Source of the DNA: Nocardioides carbamazepini
GTDB taxonomy: Bacteria; Actinomycetota; Actinomycetes; Propionibacteriales; Nocardioidaceae
Length of the DNA: 64,000 bases
Direction of reading: 5' to 3'
Assembly: GCF_024614185.1 (NCBI RefSeq)
Contig: NZ_JAHTLF010000016.1
Coordinates: 434,001-498,000 of the forward strand
A program made the translations under genes and the position numbers. The notes below the pieces were generated by a model. The model saw only the letters and a program-made list of their open reading frames with translations. It made no database searches and had not been told where the DNA came from. This document shows, piece by piece, positions 53,417 through 63,300 of this stretch (position 1 is its first letter; each line of letters begins with the position of its first letter).

Positions 53417-54385
53417 ATGAAGCCCTTCCGCGAGCGCAACCCCGTGGTGATCGGTGCGGTGAGCATCGCCGTGCTGCTGCTCGGCCTGGTCGCCGCCTTC
53501 CGGGCCAACGACCTGCCGCTGATCGGAGGCGGCGACACCTACTACGCCTCGTTCTCCGAGGCGGGCGGCCTCAAGGCCAAGGACGAGGTCCGCATCGCCG
53601 GCGTCCGCGTCGGCCAGGTGACCTCGATGGAGCTCGACGGGAACTCCGTGAAGGTCGGTTTCAAGATCAAGACCGACACCCCCTTCGGCCCCGACACCCG
53701 CGCCGACATCAAGGTGAAGACCATCCTCGGCTCGATGTACCTCGCCCTCGACCCGGCCGGTGAGGGCCAGCTCGCGGAGGGCGCGGTCATCCCGGTCGAG
53801 CGCACCAGCTCGCCGTACGACGTGGTCGAGGCCTTCACGGGCCTGGCCGAGACCTCCGCGGACATCGACACCGACCAGCTCGCCGGCGCGCTCACCACGC
53901 TGGCCGACCTGACCCGCAACACCCCCGAGGAGTTCCGCTCGGCGCTCGACGGCCTGTCCTCGCTCGCGGAGACGGTCGCCTCGCGCGACGACGAGATCAA
54001 CTCCCTGCTGAAGAACCTCAACCGCGTCTCGACCGTGCTCGACTCGCGTGACGAGGACATCGTGGCGTTGATGAAGGACGCCGACACGCTCTTCACCGCA
54101 CTGCTCCAGCGCAAGGCGCAGATCCATCGGCTGCTGAAGTCGACGTCGACGCTGAGCACCACGCTGACGGGCCTGATCAAGGACAGCCGCGCCGACCTCA
54201 AGCCCGCCCTCGACAGCCTCGACTCGGTGCTGCAGGTCGTGAAGAAGAACGAGGACAACCTCGAGGAGTCGATCCGCCTGATGGCGCCGTTCTATCGCGT
54301 CTTCGCCAGCACGCTCGGCAACGGGCCGTGGTTCGACACCTACATCTTCAACCTGCCGCCGGTGCCCGGGACGGTGACGCCGTGA
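53417..54385 (+). CDS. mceC: Mce-family protein, third (MceC-like)
   Basis: A 322-residue Mce protein. It has a TM helix NPVVIGAVSIAVLLLGLVAAF, an MCE domain YYASFSEAGGLKAKDEVRIAGVRVGQVTSMEL with VKTILGSMYLALDP, a long alpha-helical region and a terminal GPWFDTYIFNLPP. ATG 53417 has GGGGAGG upstream. Its stop overlaps the GTG of the next gene. Confidence 0.94.
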   Translation: MKPFRERNPVVIGAVSIAVLLLGLVAAFRANDLPLIGGGDTYYASFSEAGGLKAKDEVRIAGVRVGQVTSMELDGNSVKVGFKIKTDTPFGPDTRADIKVKTILGSMYLALDPAGEGQLAEGAVIPVERTSSPYDVVEAFTGLAETSADIDTDQLAGALTTLADLTRNTPEEFRSALDGLSSLAETVASRDDEINSLLKNLNRVSTVLDSRDEDIVALMKDADTLFTALLQRKAQIHRLLKSTSTLSTTLTGLIKDSRADLKPALDSLDSVLQVVKKNEDNLEESIRLMAPFYRVFASTLGNGPWFDTYIFNLPPVPGTVTP

Positions 54386-55530
54386 ACGACTCGGTGAGCA
54401 AGGTGCGCCGCTGGCTCCCGCTGGCCGTCATCGGGGTCCTGGTCGTCACCGGCCTGGTCTGGATGTTCGGCAGCTCGGGCAACGACAAGACGGTGACCGC
54501 CTACTTCCCGCGGGCGGTCTCGGTCTACGAGGGCAGCGAGGTCCGCGTCCTCGGCATCCCTGTCGGGCGGGTGCGCGAGGTCGTCCCCGAGGGCACCAAG
54601 GTCAAGGTCGTCATGTCCTACGACTCCGAGCTCAAAGTGCCGGCCGACGCCGATGCGGTCATCGTGTCGCCCTCCGTGGTCGGTGACCGCTACATCCAGC
54701 TCTCGCCGGCCTTCGAGGACGGCGACCGCGTGATGGCCGACAACACCGTCATCGACGCGACCAAGACCGCGATCCCGCTGGAGCTCGACGAGATCTACGG
54801 CAGCATCGACAAGCTGACCGTCGCGCTCGGGCCCGAGGGCGCCAACAAGGAGGGCGCGCTGAGCGACCTCCTGGAGCAGACGGCCCGGAACTTCGGCGGC
54901 CAGGGCGCCCAGTTCCACCAGACCATCGAGGACTTCGGCCGGCTGAGCGAGACCCTCGACAACAACAAGGACGAGCTCTTCGAGTCGGCCCAGCAGCTCG
55001 AGTCCTTCCTCAAGACGCTGGCCGACAACGACACGACGGTGCGCGACTTCAACAGGTCCCTCGGCGACGTGTCGAGCCTCCTGGCCGACGAGCGACAGGA
55101 GTTGACGACCGCGCTCTCGAACCTCGGTACGGCGCTCGACCACGTCGCCCGCTTCGTGAAGCGCAACCGCGAGGTGCTCGGTCGCAACATCCGCGACATC
55201 AACCGGGTCGCGAAGGTGCTGGTCCGCCAGCGCGGCGCCCTCGACGAGCTGCTGCAGGCCGGCCCGCTCGCGATCACGAACCTCTACCACACCTACAACC
55301 CGAAGGACGGCACGCTCGACACCAACGCCAACATCGGGAACCTCCTGCACGAGCTGACCTCCAACCCGAGCGCCGTGCTGTGCGCGCTGGTGTCGGGCGC
55401 GGACGCCAAGGGCGACATCTGCGGACTGATCGAGACCCTGCTCCCGCGCGGTGCTCCGTTCGGCACCGGCTCCTGGTACGGCGAGACCTATGACCCGACG
55501 CTCAACGGACTGGTGGGGGTGGACCGATGA
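54382..55530 (+). CDS. mceD: Mce-family protein, fourth (MceD-like)
   Basis: A 382-residue Mce protein. It has an N-terminal TM helix WLPLAVIGVLVVTGLVWMFG, an MCE domain TAYFPRAVSVYEGSEVRVLGIPVGRVREVVPE with SPSVVGDRYIQLSP, and helices rich in Asp/Leu. The C-terminus (ITNLYHTYNPKDGTLDTNANIGNLL) matches the MceD pattern. The GTG at 54382 overlaps the preceding stop (GTGA). Confidence 0.94.
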   Translation: MNDSVSKVRRWLPLAVIGVLVVTGLVWMFGSSGNDKTVTAYFPRAVSVYEGSEVRVLGIPVGRVREVVPEGTKVKVVMSYDSELKVPADADAVIVSPSVVGDRYIQLSPAFEDGDRVMADNTVIDATKTAIPLELDEIYGSIDKLTVALGPEGANKEGALSDLLEQTARNFGGQGAQFHQTIEDFGRLSETLDNNKDELFESAQQLESFLKTLADNDTTVRDFNRSLGDVSSLLADERQELTTALSNLGTALDHVARFVKRNREVLGRNIRDINRVAKVLVRQRGALDELLQAGPLAITNLYHTYNPKDGTLDTNANIGNLLHELTSNPSAVLCALVSGADAKGDICGLIETLLPRGAPFGTGSWYGETYDPTLNGLVGVDR

Positions 55531-57041
55531 AGCACCGTTCCGGGCCCCGTCCCGGTCTCCGTCGCGGTCTCCGTCGCCGGCTGCAGGGCCTGGTCGCCCT
55601 GCTCGCCGGGGCCGTGCTGCTCACCGGTTGCGACTTCGACGTCTACGAGCTGCCGCTGCCCGGTGGCGCCGACACGGGCAAGGACCCGATCCAGGTCAGC
55701 GTCCGCTTCGACGACGTCCTCGACCTGGTGCCCAAGTCGTCGGTCAAGGTCAACGACGTCGCGGTCGGGCAGGTCACCGAGGTGCGTCTCGACGGCTATC
55801 GGGCCGTGGTGACCCTCGAGCTGCGCAAGGACGTCGACCTTCCCGACAACCCGGTCGCCTCGATCCGGCAGACCAGCCTGCTGGGGGAGAAGTTCGTCTC
55901 GCTCGCGGCACCGCCGACCGGCGCCCAGGGCCGGCTCGCCGACGGCGACGTCATCGAGGACGGCGGCCGCAACCCGGAGGTCGAGGAGGTGCTCGGTGCG
56001 CTCAGCCTGGTCCTCAACGGCGGCGGCATCGCCCAGCTGAAGACGATCACGACCGAGCTCAACCTCGCACTCGAGGGCCGGGAGGACTCCGCGAAGTCGG
56101 TGCTCACCCAGGTCTCCTCGCTGATGGGCCAGCTCGACCAGCGCAAGCAGGACATCGTCGATGCGATCGAGTCGGTCAACCGGCTCGCGGTCACCGCCAA
56201 GGAGCACCAGGACAGCATCGACCTCGCCCTCGAGGAGCTGCCGAGCGCGCTGGACTCCCTCGACCGGCAGCGTGCCGACCTGGTCGCCATGCTCGACGGG
56301 CTCACCCAGCTCAGCGACGTCGGCGTCCGGGTCATCAACACCACGAAGGCCGCGACGATCGACACGCTCAAGATGCTCGACCCGGTGCTCTTCCAGATCG
56401 CCGAGGCCGGCGACGACTTCGCCAAGGGCTTCAGCACCTTCCTGACGTACCCGTTCATCGACGAGTCCGTGGGCCGCGACCCGCAGGTGGCGCGGAACCT
56501 CCACATGGGCGACTACGTCAACCTGTCGATCGACCTGCAGCTCGACGTGGGCAACCTGACCCTGCCGGACCTGCCCTGTCTCCTGGTCAACGAGCTGCCG
56601 GACTCGCCGCTCGACCAGCTGATCAACCTGAAGAACCTCTGCGACAGTGCGTGGAAGACGCTCCAGGGCTGCCTGAAGACGCCGCCGGACCCGCAGAAGT
56701 GCCTGCTGCTGCCGCAGTACCTCCTCGACGACGTCTGCGCGGCCGTGAAGCTGCTCTGCAACCTCCTCGGCGGTGGCAACAAGAGCACCGCGGCGACCGG
56801 CAATGCGCCCGCCAGCAGCAACCCGATCCAGAACCTGCTCTCCAGCGTGCTGAAGGGCGGCGGTCTCGGCCGCCCGGCCCCGGGCGGTCACAGCGACGTC
56901 GACACGATGTGGTCGGAGTTCGACGCCGCCTACGACACCGACCTGGTCAGTCTGTACGCCGCGCCGCTGACCCGGTCGGGGGAGCCCGGGCAGCCGGGGC
57001 AGCCGACGCAGCAGCGGCAGAGGGCGAGGTCGGCACAGTGA
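55527..57041 (+). CDS. mceE: Mce-family lipoprotein, fifth (MceE-like)
   Basis: A 504-residue Mce lipoprotein. The Arg-rich N-terminus leads to a hydrophobic segment ending in the lipobox LLTGC. The MCE domain is VSVRFDDVLDLVPKSSVKVNDVAVGQVTEVRLDG with TSLLGEKFVSLAAP. The long C-terminal part contains several Cys (CLLVNELP, CDSAWKTLQGCLK, CLLLPQYLLDDVCAAVKLLC) and a Gly/Gln/Pro-rich tail. MceE being the lipidated member is typical. ATG 55527 overlaps the preceding stop. Confidence 0.94.
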   Translation: MKHRSGPRPGLRRGLRRRLQGLVALLAGAVLLTGCDFDVYELPLPGGADTGKDPIQVSVRFDDVLDLVPKSSVKVNDVAVGQVTEVRLDGYRAVVTLELRKDVDLPDNPVASIRQTSLLGEKFVSLAAPPTGAQGRLADGDVIEDGGRNPEVEEVLGALSLVLNGGGIAQLKTITTELNLALEGREDSAKSVLTQVSSLMGQLDQRKQDIVDAIESVNRLAVTAKEHQDSIDLALEELPSALDSLDRQRADLVAMLDGLTQLSDVGVRVINTTKAATIDTLKMLDPVLFQIAEAGDDFAKGFSTFLTYPFIDESVGRDPQVARNLHMGDYVNLSIDLQLDVGNLTLPDLPCLLVNELPDSPLDQLINLKNLCDSAWKTLQGCLKTPPDPQKCLLLPQYLLDDVCAAVKLLCNLLGGGNKSTAATGNAPASSNPIQNLLSSVLKGGGLGRPAPGGHSDVDTMWSEFDAAYDTDLVSLYAAPLTRSGEPGQPGQPTQQRQRARSAQ

Positions 57042-58342
57042 TCACCCGTCGCACCCGGATCCAGCTGATGGTCTTCGCGCTCATCACGCTGCTCGGCGTC
57101 TCCTTCGTGGGCGCCCGCTACGCCAAGCTCGACCGGCTCGTCGTGGAGCGCAGCTACACGGTGATCGCCCACTACCCGGAGTCCGGTGGCATCTTCACCG
57201 GCGCCGAGGTGACGTACCGCGGGGTCGGCATCGGCACCGTCGGCGAGCTCGAGCTGACCGACGCGGGGGTCGACGTCCGGCTCGACATCGAGAAGAAGTG
57301 GGACAAGATCCCCAGCGACACCCTCGCCCTGGTCGGCAACCGCTCGGCCGTCGGCGAGCAGTACGTCGAGCTGCAGCCGCAGACCGACGACGGCCCCTAC
57401 CTCCGCGAGGGCTCGGAGATCGTCGACGTCGCGACGCCGATCGCCACCGAGAAGCTGCTCGGCGACCTGTCGTCGACGGTGGCGAGCGTCGATCGTGAGG
57501 CCCTGCGGACGACGGTCAGCGAGCTCGGCCAGGCGTTCGCCGGCACCGGCCCGGACCTCCAGCGGATCATCGACACCGGCAACTCGTTCATCGAGACCGC
57601 GGACGAGAACTTCGACCTCACCACCGCCCTGATCCGGGACAGCAACATCGTCCTGCAGGGCCAGGTGGCCTCGGAGTCCTCACTGCGGACCTTCGCCCAG
57701 CAGCTCTCGCTGTTCAGCTCCGCGCTCGCCGGCGCCGACCCCGCGCTGCGCAAGGTGATCGACTCGGGCTCGGTCGCCGCGACCCAGCTGCGGACCTTCC
57801 TCGAGCAGAACGGCGTCGAGATCAGTGAGCTCCTCGCCAACCTGGTCGCCACCGGCGAGGTCGTCGTCAAGCACCTCGACGCCGTCAAGCAGCTGCTGGT
57901 CGTCTACCCGTACGCCATCGGCGCCGGCCAGGTCGTCGTCGGCAAGCGGTCGAAGCAGGAGGGCGGCAGCGGGTTCTGGGACGCGCACTTCGGCCTGGTG
58001 CTCGCCCTGACCAGCACCCCCTGCTACGACGGCTACCTCAAGACCCGCCGCAACCCGGAGTCCGACCGGGGCAACGCCCCGATGCCCGACAACGTCGGCT
58101 GCACCGAGCCGATCACCAAGAGCAACCCTCGCGGCACGCAGAACCTCCCGCGGGTCGCGCCGGGCGTGCGGGGCTACGACGTCGGCGTGCGCGTGGACGA
58201 GAAGACGGGCGAGCTGACCTGGGGCGTGACGGGCCAGGCCGAGGAGACGTCCACCGCGCGGGGTAACGTGGCGCCTCCGTCGCTGGGAGAGGACTCGTGG
58301 AAGTGGCTCTATCTCCAACCGCTGCTCGACCCCACGCGTTGA
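57038..58342 (+). CDS. mceF: Mce-family protein, sixth (MceF-like)
   Basis: A 434-residue Mce protein. It has a TM helix IQLMVFALITLLGVSFVGARYA, an MCE domain YTVIAHYPESGGIFTGAEVTYRGVGIGTVGELEL with LVGNRSAVGEQYVELQPQ, and long helices. A C-terminal domain has paired Cys (TPCYDGYLKTRRNPESD, NVGCTEPI) and ends in WKWLYLQPL. The GTG start at 57038 overlaps the MceE stop. It completes the six-subunit Mce set. Confidence 0.94.
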   Translation: MITRRTRIQLMVFALITLLGVSFVGARYAKLDRLVVERSYTVIAHYPESGGIFTGAEVTYRGVGIGTVGELELTDAGVDVRLDIEKKWDKIPSDTLALVGNRSAVGEQYVELQPQTDDGPYLREGSEIVDVATPIATEKLLGDLSSTVASVDREALRTTVSELGQAFAGTGPDLQRIIDTGNSFIETADENFDLTTALIRDSNIVLQGQVASESSLRTFAQQLSLFSSALAGADPALRKVIDSGSVAATQLRTFLEQNGVEISELLANLVATGEVVVKHLDAVKQLLVVYPYAIGAGQVVVGKRSKQEGGSGFWDAHFGLVLALTSTPCYDGYLKTRRNPESDRGNAPMPDNVGCTEPITKSNPRGTQNLPRVAPGVRGYDVGVRVDEKTGELTWGVTGQAEETSTARGNVAPPSLGEDSWKWLYLQPLLDPTR

Positions 58343-58364
58343 GCCCGTCGCCGAGGCTCGCCGC

Positions 58365-59120
58365 GTGAGGGAATCCAACGCCACGCTCCGCTGGAGCGTG
58401 ATCGGGCTGCTGCTCGCCGTCGTCGTCGCCGCGCTCGGAGTCAGCGTGTGGACGCTGGTCGACAAGGGCGCCGGGTCCAACCCCGGCGAGAGGCTCGACT
58501 CCCTGATCGACCCGCCCCGCGACGAGACCGCCGACCGCGAGAAGGTGCTCGCGGCCGCCCGGACGTTCGTCCAGCGGTTCAACACCTACGGCCCGGACCT
58601 GCTCGACAGCGCGGGCAAGATGCCCGACTACGCCGCGGTCGGCGAGCTGATGACGGCCAAGTTCCGCACCGTGTTCGACAAGAACGTCGGGTATGCCGAG
58701 GAGACGGTCAAGCAGACCCAGATCGACCGCGTCGGCACGCCGTACGCCGTCGGGGTGGCCAGCATCGACGACGACTCGGCCCAGCTCCTCGTCGCGGGCG
58801 TCGTCGAGTTCTCCTATCCCGACCCCGCCGACAGCGCCCAGCGGATCCCGTTCGAGCCGCTCCGCTTCCGCTACGAGGTCGCCCTGGTCAAGCAGGGTGG
58901 CACCTGGCTGGTCGACGACCTCGACGACCTCGACGACGAGCTGCCGTCCTTCGGCGAGGCCTCGATCCCCGAGGGCGGCCCGCCGGCCGGCCAGCCGAGC
59001 GGTCAGCCGAGCGGTCAGCCGAGCGGTCAGCCGAGCGGTCAGCCGAGCGGTCAGCCGAGCGGTCAGCCGTCCGGTCAGCCGACCGACGGCACGTCGCCGA
59101 GCACGGAGGAGGGCCGATGA
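58365..59120 (+). CDS. Mce-associated membrane protein with C-terminal SGQP repeats
   Basis: A 251-residue single-pass protein. It has a TM helix TLRWSVIGLLLAVVVAALGVSVWTLV and then an extracellular NTF2-like Mce-associated domain (VLAAARTFVQRFNTYGPDLLDSAGKMPDYAAVGELMTAKFRTVF to LRFRYEVALVKQGGTWLVDDLDDL). The last ~45 residues are tandem (S)GQP units encoded by seven near-identical 12-bp repeats at 58992-59075. Mas proteins stabilise the Mce complex. The GTG start lies 22 bases after MceF, and the stop overlaps the next ATG. Confidence 0.85.
   Translation: MRESNATLRWSVIGLLLAVVVAALGVSVWTLVDKGAGSNPGERLDSLIDPPRDETADREKVLAAARTFVQRFNTYGPDLLDSAGKMPDYAAVGELMTAKFRTVFDKNVGYAEETVKQTQIDRVGTPYAVGVASIDDDSAQLLVAGVVEFSYPDPADSAQRIPFEPLRFRYEVALVKQGGTWLVDDLDDLDDELPSFGEASIPEGGPPAGQPSGQPSGQPSGQPSGQPSGQPSGQPSGQPTDGTSPSTEEGR
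58992..59075 (+). repeat. Seven 12-bp tandem repeats encoding SGQP
   Basis: Six identical CAGCCGAGCGGT units and a seventh variant CAGCCGTCCGGT, followed by a partial eighth. They are in frame (12 = 4 codons), so copy-number change lengthens or shortens the tail without a frameshift. Confidence 0.95.
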
Positions 59121-60013
59121 GCACCAACCTCTACGACCTCCTCGATGTCGAGGAGACCGCGACCGAGGCCGAGATCCGCGCCGCCTGGAAGTCGGCGATC
59201 GCCGACCTGGATCCGACCGAGCGCCGGTTCCGGGCCTACAGCGACGCCGCCGGCGTGCTGCTCGCCCAGCCCCCGCGGGCGGCCTACGCCGCCGCGCGCC
59301 CCGCCCCCCCCCCCGCCGCGGCCTATTCCCCCACGGCACAGGTCCGCCGCTCCACCGCCGAAACGGTCGAGCCTGGAGGACAACCCTCACGCCTGCCCGA
59401 CGAACCTTCATCGGCCACGCATGAGTTTCGCCGGTCGCCCGGCGAAACTGCCTCCGAGCCGCCGTCAGGCCGCCGAGCTCCCGGCACCGTGCCACTGGTC
59501 GCCGCTGGCGTCGCCGCGGTCCTGGCGGTGGGGCTCGCCGTGACCCTCGCGCTCCTGCCCGGTGCCCGCGGTGACCACACGGCCAAGGACGTGGCCGAGG
59601 GCAACCTCCGCTTCGAGAGGTCGTCCGTCGAGGTCGAGAACGCCGCGGAGCGGATCGTGGCGCCGGCCTTCTCGTACGGCTACCAGACCATGGACGCCGA
59701 CCTGGAGCGGGTGACCCAGTACCTCACGCCGGAGCTGGCGGCCAAGCAGACCAAGCTGTGGCCGGAGCTGACCGACGAGGCGACGAAGCAGAAGATCGTG
59801 GTCGAGGCCGCGGCGGAGGGGGTCGCCCTGACCCGGCTCAGCGCGGACGGCGAGGTCGCCTCCGTCGTGGTGTTCATCCGGCAGGACAGTGTCCGCGACG
59901 GTGGGGAGCGGAGCACGTTGCGGATGTGGGCGACGCTGCAGCTCGTGCGGGACTCCGGCAGCGACCAGGGCTGGCTGCTCGACGGCATCTGCGTGGATTC
60001 GGACTGCGGCTGA
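59117..60013 (+). CDS. Degenerate J-domain/Mce-associated fusion protein
   Basis: A 298-residue protein. Residues 1-65 look like a J-domain (NLYDLLDVEETATEAEIRAAWKSAI and a final helix FRAYSDAAGVLLAQPPRAAYAA), but the HPD motif is missing (DLDPTE in its place). A low-complexity linker (about 65-125) contains a C11 tract and a palindrome. Then come a TM helix (VPLVAAGVAAVLAVGLAVTLALL) and an NTF2-like Mce-associated domain ending in GWLLDGICVDSDC. It is the last gene of the mce operon. Reading through the C11 tract in the present frame keeps the protein intact; slippage would truncate it. Confidence 0.85.
   Translation: MSTNLYDLLDVEETATEAEIRAAWKSAIADLDPTERRFRAYSDAAGVLLAQPPRAAYAAARPAPPPAAAYSPTAQVRRSTAETVEPGGQPSRLPDEPSSATHEFRRSPGETASEPPSGRRAPGTVPLVAAGVAAVLAVGLAVTLALLPGARGDHTAKDVAEGNLRFERSSVEVENAAERIVAPAFSYGYQTMDADLERVTQYLTPELAAKQTKLWPELTDEATKQKIVVEAAAEGVALTRLSADGEVASVVVFIRQDSVRDGGERSTLRMWATLQLVRDSGSDQGWLLDGICVDSDCG
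59304..59314 (+). repeat. C11 homopolymer inside the J-domain/Mce-associated gene
   Basis: Eleven consecutive C residues in the linker-encoding part of the gene. A loss or gain of one base would shift the frame before the TM helix and Mce-associated domain. Confidence 0.9.
59424..59449 (+). repeat. In-frame palindromic insert (11-bp arms)
   Basis: AGTTTCGCCGG-TCGC-CCGGCGAAACT, a perfect 11-bp inverted repeat inside a coding linker, flanked by sequence less GC-rich than the gene around it. It resembles a small mobile palindrome inserted in frame. Confidence 0.6.
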
Positions 60014-60347
60014 CCCGTCCCATCTGAACGCGAGGACGACGCCGACCCGGCGCGTTCGAACGCGACGGACCGATGGTCGAGGGGGCCGGGCACGCGGCGG
60101 GGCCGCTTGACCTGAGCGGGTCCGCGCAGCATGATCGGCGGACCGGATTCCACCCGGTCCTCGTTCGGGGACTGAGGGAGCCGCTCCCCGGCTGTGCGAG
60201 GTTGCGCAGTCGACGTTGTGGAGCGCTCGTGTGTGGTGTATCGTGGCTCCTTGCGCCTGCCCTCAGATGCGCTTCGGCCTACCCGGTGGCCGATGACGTG
60301 GTGGGTCAGGGCGCTCTCGAAGAGTCGAACCCGTCGAAGGACAACTC
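60014..60347 (+). promoter_or_regulatory. rpoB upstream region with hairpins and promoter
   Basis: 334 bases without a gene. It contains palindrome GCGTTCGAACGC (60052-60063), a 7-bp hairpin GGACCGG/CCGGTCC (60140-60160) that may end the mce transcript, and a promoter at 60216-60244. The remaining ~100 bases before rpoB are a leader with no further clear structure. Confidence 0.6.
60216..60244 (+). promoter_or_regulatory. Sigma-70-type promoter of rpoB
   Basis: -35 TTGTGG (60216-60221), 17-base spacer, -10 TATCGT (60239-60244). The transcript would have a leader of about 100 bases. Confidence 0.6.
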
Positions 60348-63300
60348 TTGGCCGCGCGCACCACCCCCGGTAAGTCCCGCATCTCTTTCGCGAAGATCCA
60401 GGAGCCGTTGGCGCTCCCGCAGCTCCTCTCCCTCCAGACCGACAGCTTCGACTGGCTGATCGGCAACGAGGCGCACAAGGCCCGGATCGAGGCTCGTATC
60501 GCCGCTGGCGTCGACGCCACGTTCAAGTCCGGCCTCGAGGAGATCTTCGAGGAGATCTCCCCGATCGAGGACTTCTCCGAGACGATGTCACTCTCGTTCG
60601 AGAGCCCGGTCTTCTACGACCCGAAGTACACCGTCGACGAGTGCAAGGAGAAGGACCTCACCTACTCCGCCCCGCTCTACGTCTCCGCGGAGTTCACCAA
60701 CAACGAGACCGGTGAGATCAAGGGCCAGACGGTCTTCATGGGCGACTTCCCGCTGATGACCCCGAAGGGCACCTTCGTCATCAACGGCACCGAGCGCGTG
60801 GTCGTCTCGCAGCTCGTCCGCTCGCCGGGCGTCTACTTCGAGCGCACCGCCGACAAGACGTCCGACAAGGACATCTTCACGGCCAAGCTGATCCCGAGCC
60901 GCGGCGCGTGGCTGGAGTTCGAGATCGACAAGCGCGACATGGTCGGCGTCCGCCTCGACCGCAAGCGCAAGCAGAACGTCACGGTCCTGCTCAAGGCCCT
61001 CCAGGCCGTCGCCGAGGACACCGGCGAGGAGTACGACTACGAGGCCGTCATGGCCGACCTGCGTCAGTACGAGTCGATCCAGCTGACCGAGGAGAAGGAC
61101 AACACCCAGGGTCCTGACGACGCGCTGCTCGACATCTACCGCAAGCTGCGTCCGGGCGAGCCGCCGACGCGCGAGGCCGCGCTGACGCTGCTGAAGAACT
61201 ACTACTTCAACCCGAAGCGCTACGACCTGGCCAAGGTCGGCCGCTACAAGGTCAACAAGAAGCTCGGCACGCACGAGGCGTTCGACCAGCAGACGATGAC
61301 GATCGCCGACATGGTCGCGACGATCAAGTACATCGTCCAGCTGCACAACGCCGACGAGTTCGTGACGGCCATCGGCGGCGAGATCCGCCAGGACGCCGAC
61401 GGCAAGGACCTGCCGGTCAGCGCCGACGACATCGACCACTTCGGCAACCGTCGCATGCGCACGGTCGGCGAGCTGATCCAGAACCAGCTCCGCACGGGCC
61501 TGGCCCGGATGGAGCGCGTGGTCCGCGAGCGGATGACGACCCAGGACGTCGAGGCCATCACGCCGCAGTCCCTGATCAACATCCGTCCTGTGGTGGCGGC
61601 GCTGAAGGAGTTCTTCGGCACCTCGCAGCTCTCGCAGTTCATGGACCAGACCAACCCGATCGCGGGCCTGACGCACAAGCGTCGCCTGTCCGCGCTCGGC
61701 CCGGGTGGTCTCTCCCGTGACCGCGCCGGCATGGAGGTCCGTGACGTCCACCCGTCGCACTACGGCCGGATGTGCCCGATCGAGACGCCGGAAGGCCCGA
61801 ACATCGGCCTGATCGGCTCGCTCGCGTCGTACGGCCGGATCAACCCGTTCGGGTTCGTCGAGACGCCGTACCGCAAGGTCGAGGGCGGTGTGGTCACCGA
61901 CCAGGTCGACTACCTCACCGCGGACGACGAGGACCGCTACGTCATCGCGCAGGCCAACGCGGCGCTCGACGCCAAGGGCCGCTTCGCCGAGGACCGGGTG
62001 CTGGTGCGCCAGCGCAACGGCGAGGTCGCCGAGGTCCTGGCCGACGACGTCGACTACATGGACGTCTCCCCGCGCCAGATGGTGTCGGTCGCGACGGCCC
62101 TGATCCCGTTCCTCGAGCACGACGACGCGAACCGTGCGCTCATGGGTGCCAACATGCAGCGTCAGGCCGTGCCGCTCATCAGGAGCGACAGCCCGATCGT
62201 GGGCACCGGCATCGAGTTCCGGGCCGCGGTCGACGCGGGTGACGTCGTGGTGGCCGACAAGGCCGGTGTCGTCAAGGAGGTCTCCGCCGACCTCGTCGAG
62301 ACGATGAACGACGACGGCACCTACTCGTCGTACCGGCTCGCGAAGTTCAAGCGCTCCAACCAGGGCACCTGCATCAACCAGCGGCCGCTGGTCGAGGCGG
62401 GGGACCGGCTCGAGGTCGGCTCGCCGATCGCCGACGGCCCGTGCACCGACAACGCGGAGATGGCGCTGGGCACCAACCTGCTCGTGGCGTTCATGCCGTG
62501 GGAGGGCCACAACTACGAGGACGCGATCATCCTCAGCCAGCGTCTGGTGCAGGAGGACGTCCTCACCTCGATCCACATCGAGGAGCACGAGGTCGACGCC
62601 CGCGACACCAAGCTGGGCCCGGAGGAGATCACTCGCGACATCCCGAACGTCAGCGAGGAGATGCTCGCCGATCTCGACGAGCGCGGCATCATCCGGATCG
62701 GCGCCGAGGTCTCGACCGGTGACATCCTGGTCGGCAAGGTCACGCCCAAGGGCGAGACCGAGCTGACCCCCGAGGAGCGCCTGCTCCGCGCGATCTTCGG
62801 TGAGAAGGCGCGCGAGGTGCGCGACACCTCGATGAAGGTGCCGCACGGCGAGTCCGGCACGGTCATCGGCGTTCGCGTCTTCGACCGCGAGGAGGGCGAC
62901 GAGCTCCCGCCGGGCGTCAACCAGCTGGTCCGCGTCTACGTCGCGCAGAAGCGCAAGATCTCCGTGGGTGACAAGCTCGCCGGCCGTCACGGCAACAAGG
63001 GCGTCATCGCGAAGATCCTGCCGATCGAGGACATGCCGTTCATGGAGGACGGCACGCCGGTCGACGTCGTGCTCAACCCGCTGGGTGTGCCGCGACGGAT
63101 GAACATCGGCCAGATCCTCGAGCTGCACCTCGGCTGGCTCGGCAAGCAGGGCTGGCACATCGACGCCGACCTGCGCGACGAGGACTGGGCCCAGCGCCTG
63201 ATCTCGATCGGTGCCGACGAGGCCGCGCCGAACACGAAGCTGGCCACGCCGGTCTTCGACGGCGCCCGCGAGGACGAGATCACCGGACTGCTCCGCGTCA

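Noticed and set aside
55451..57037. Extension of the mceF frame upstream to 55451
   Set aside because: That part overlaps mceE in another frame and is Arg/Pro/Gly-rich noise; GTG 57038 with stop overlap is the natural start.
58992..59075. Possible CRISPR array
   Set aside because: The 12-bp units are directly adjacent with no spacers and encode a protein tail.
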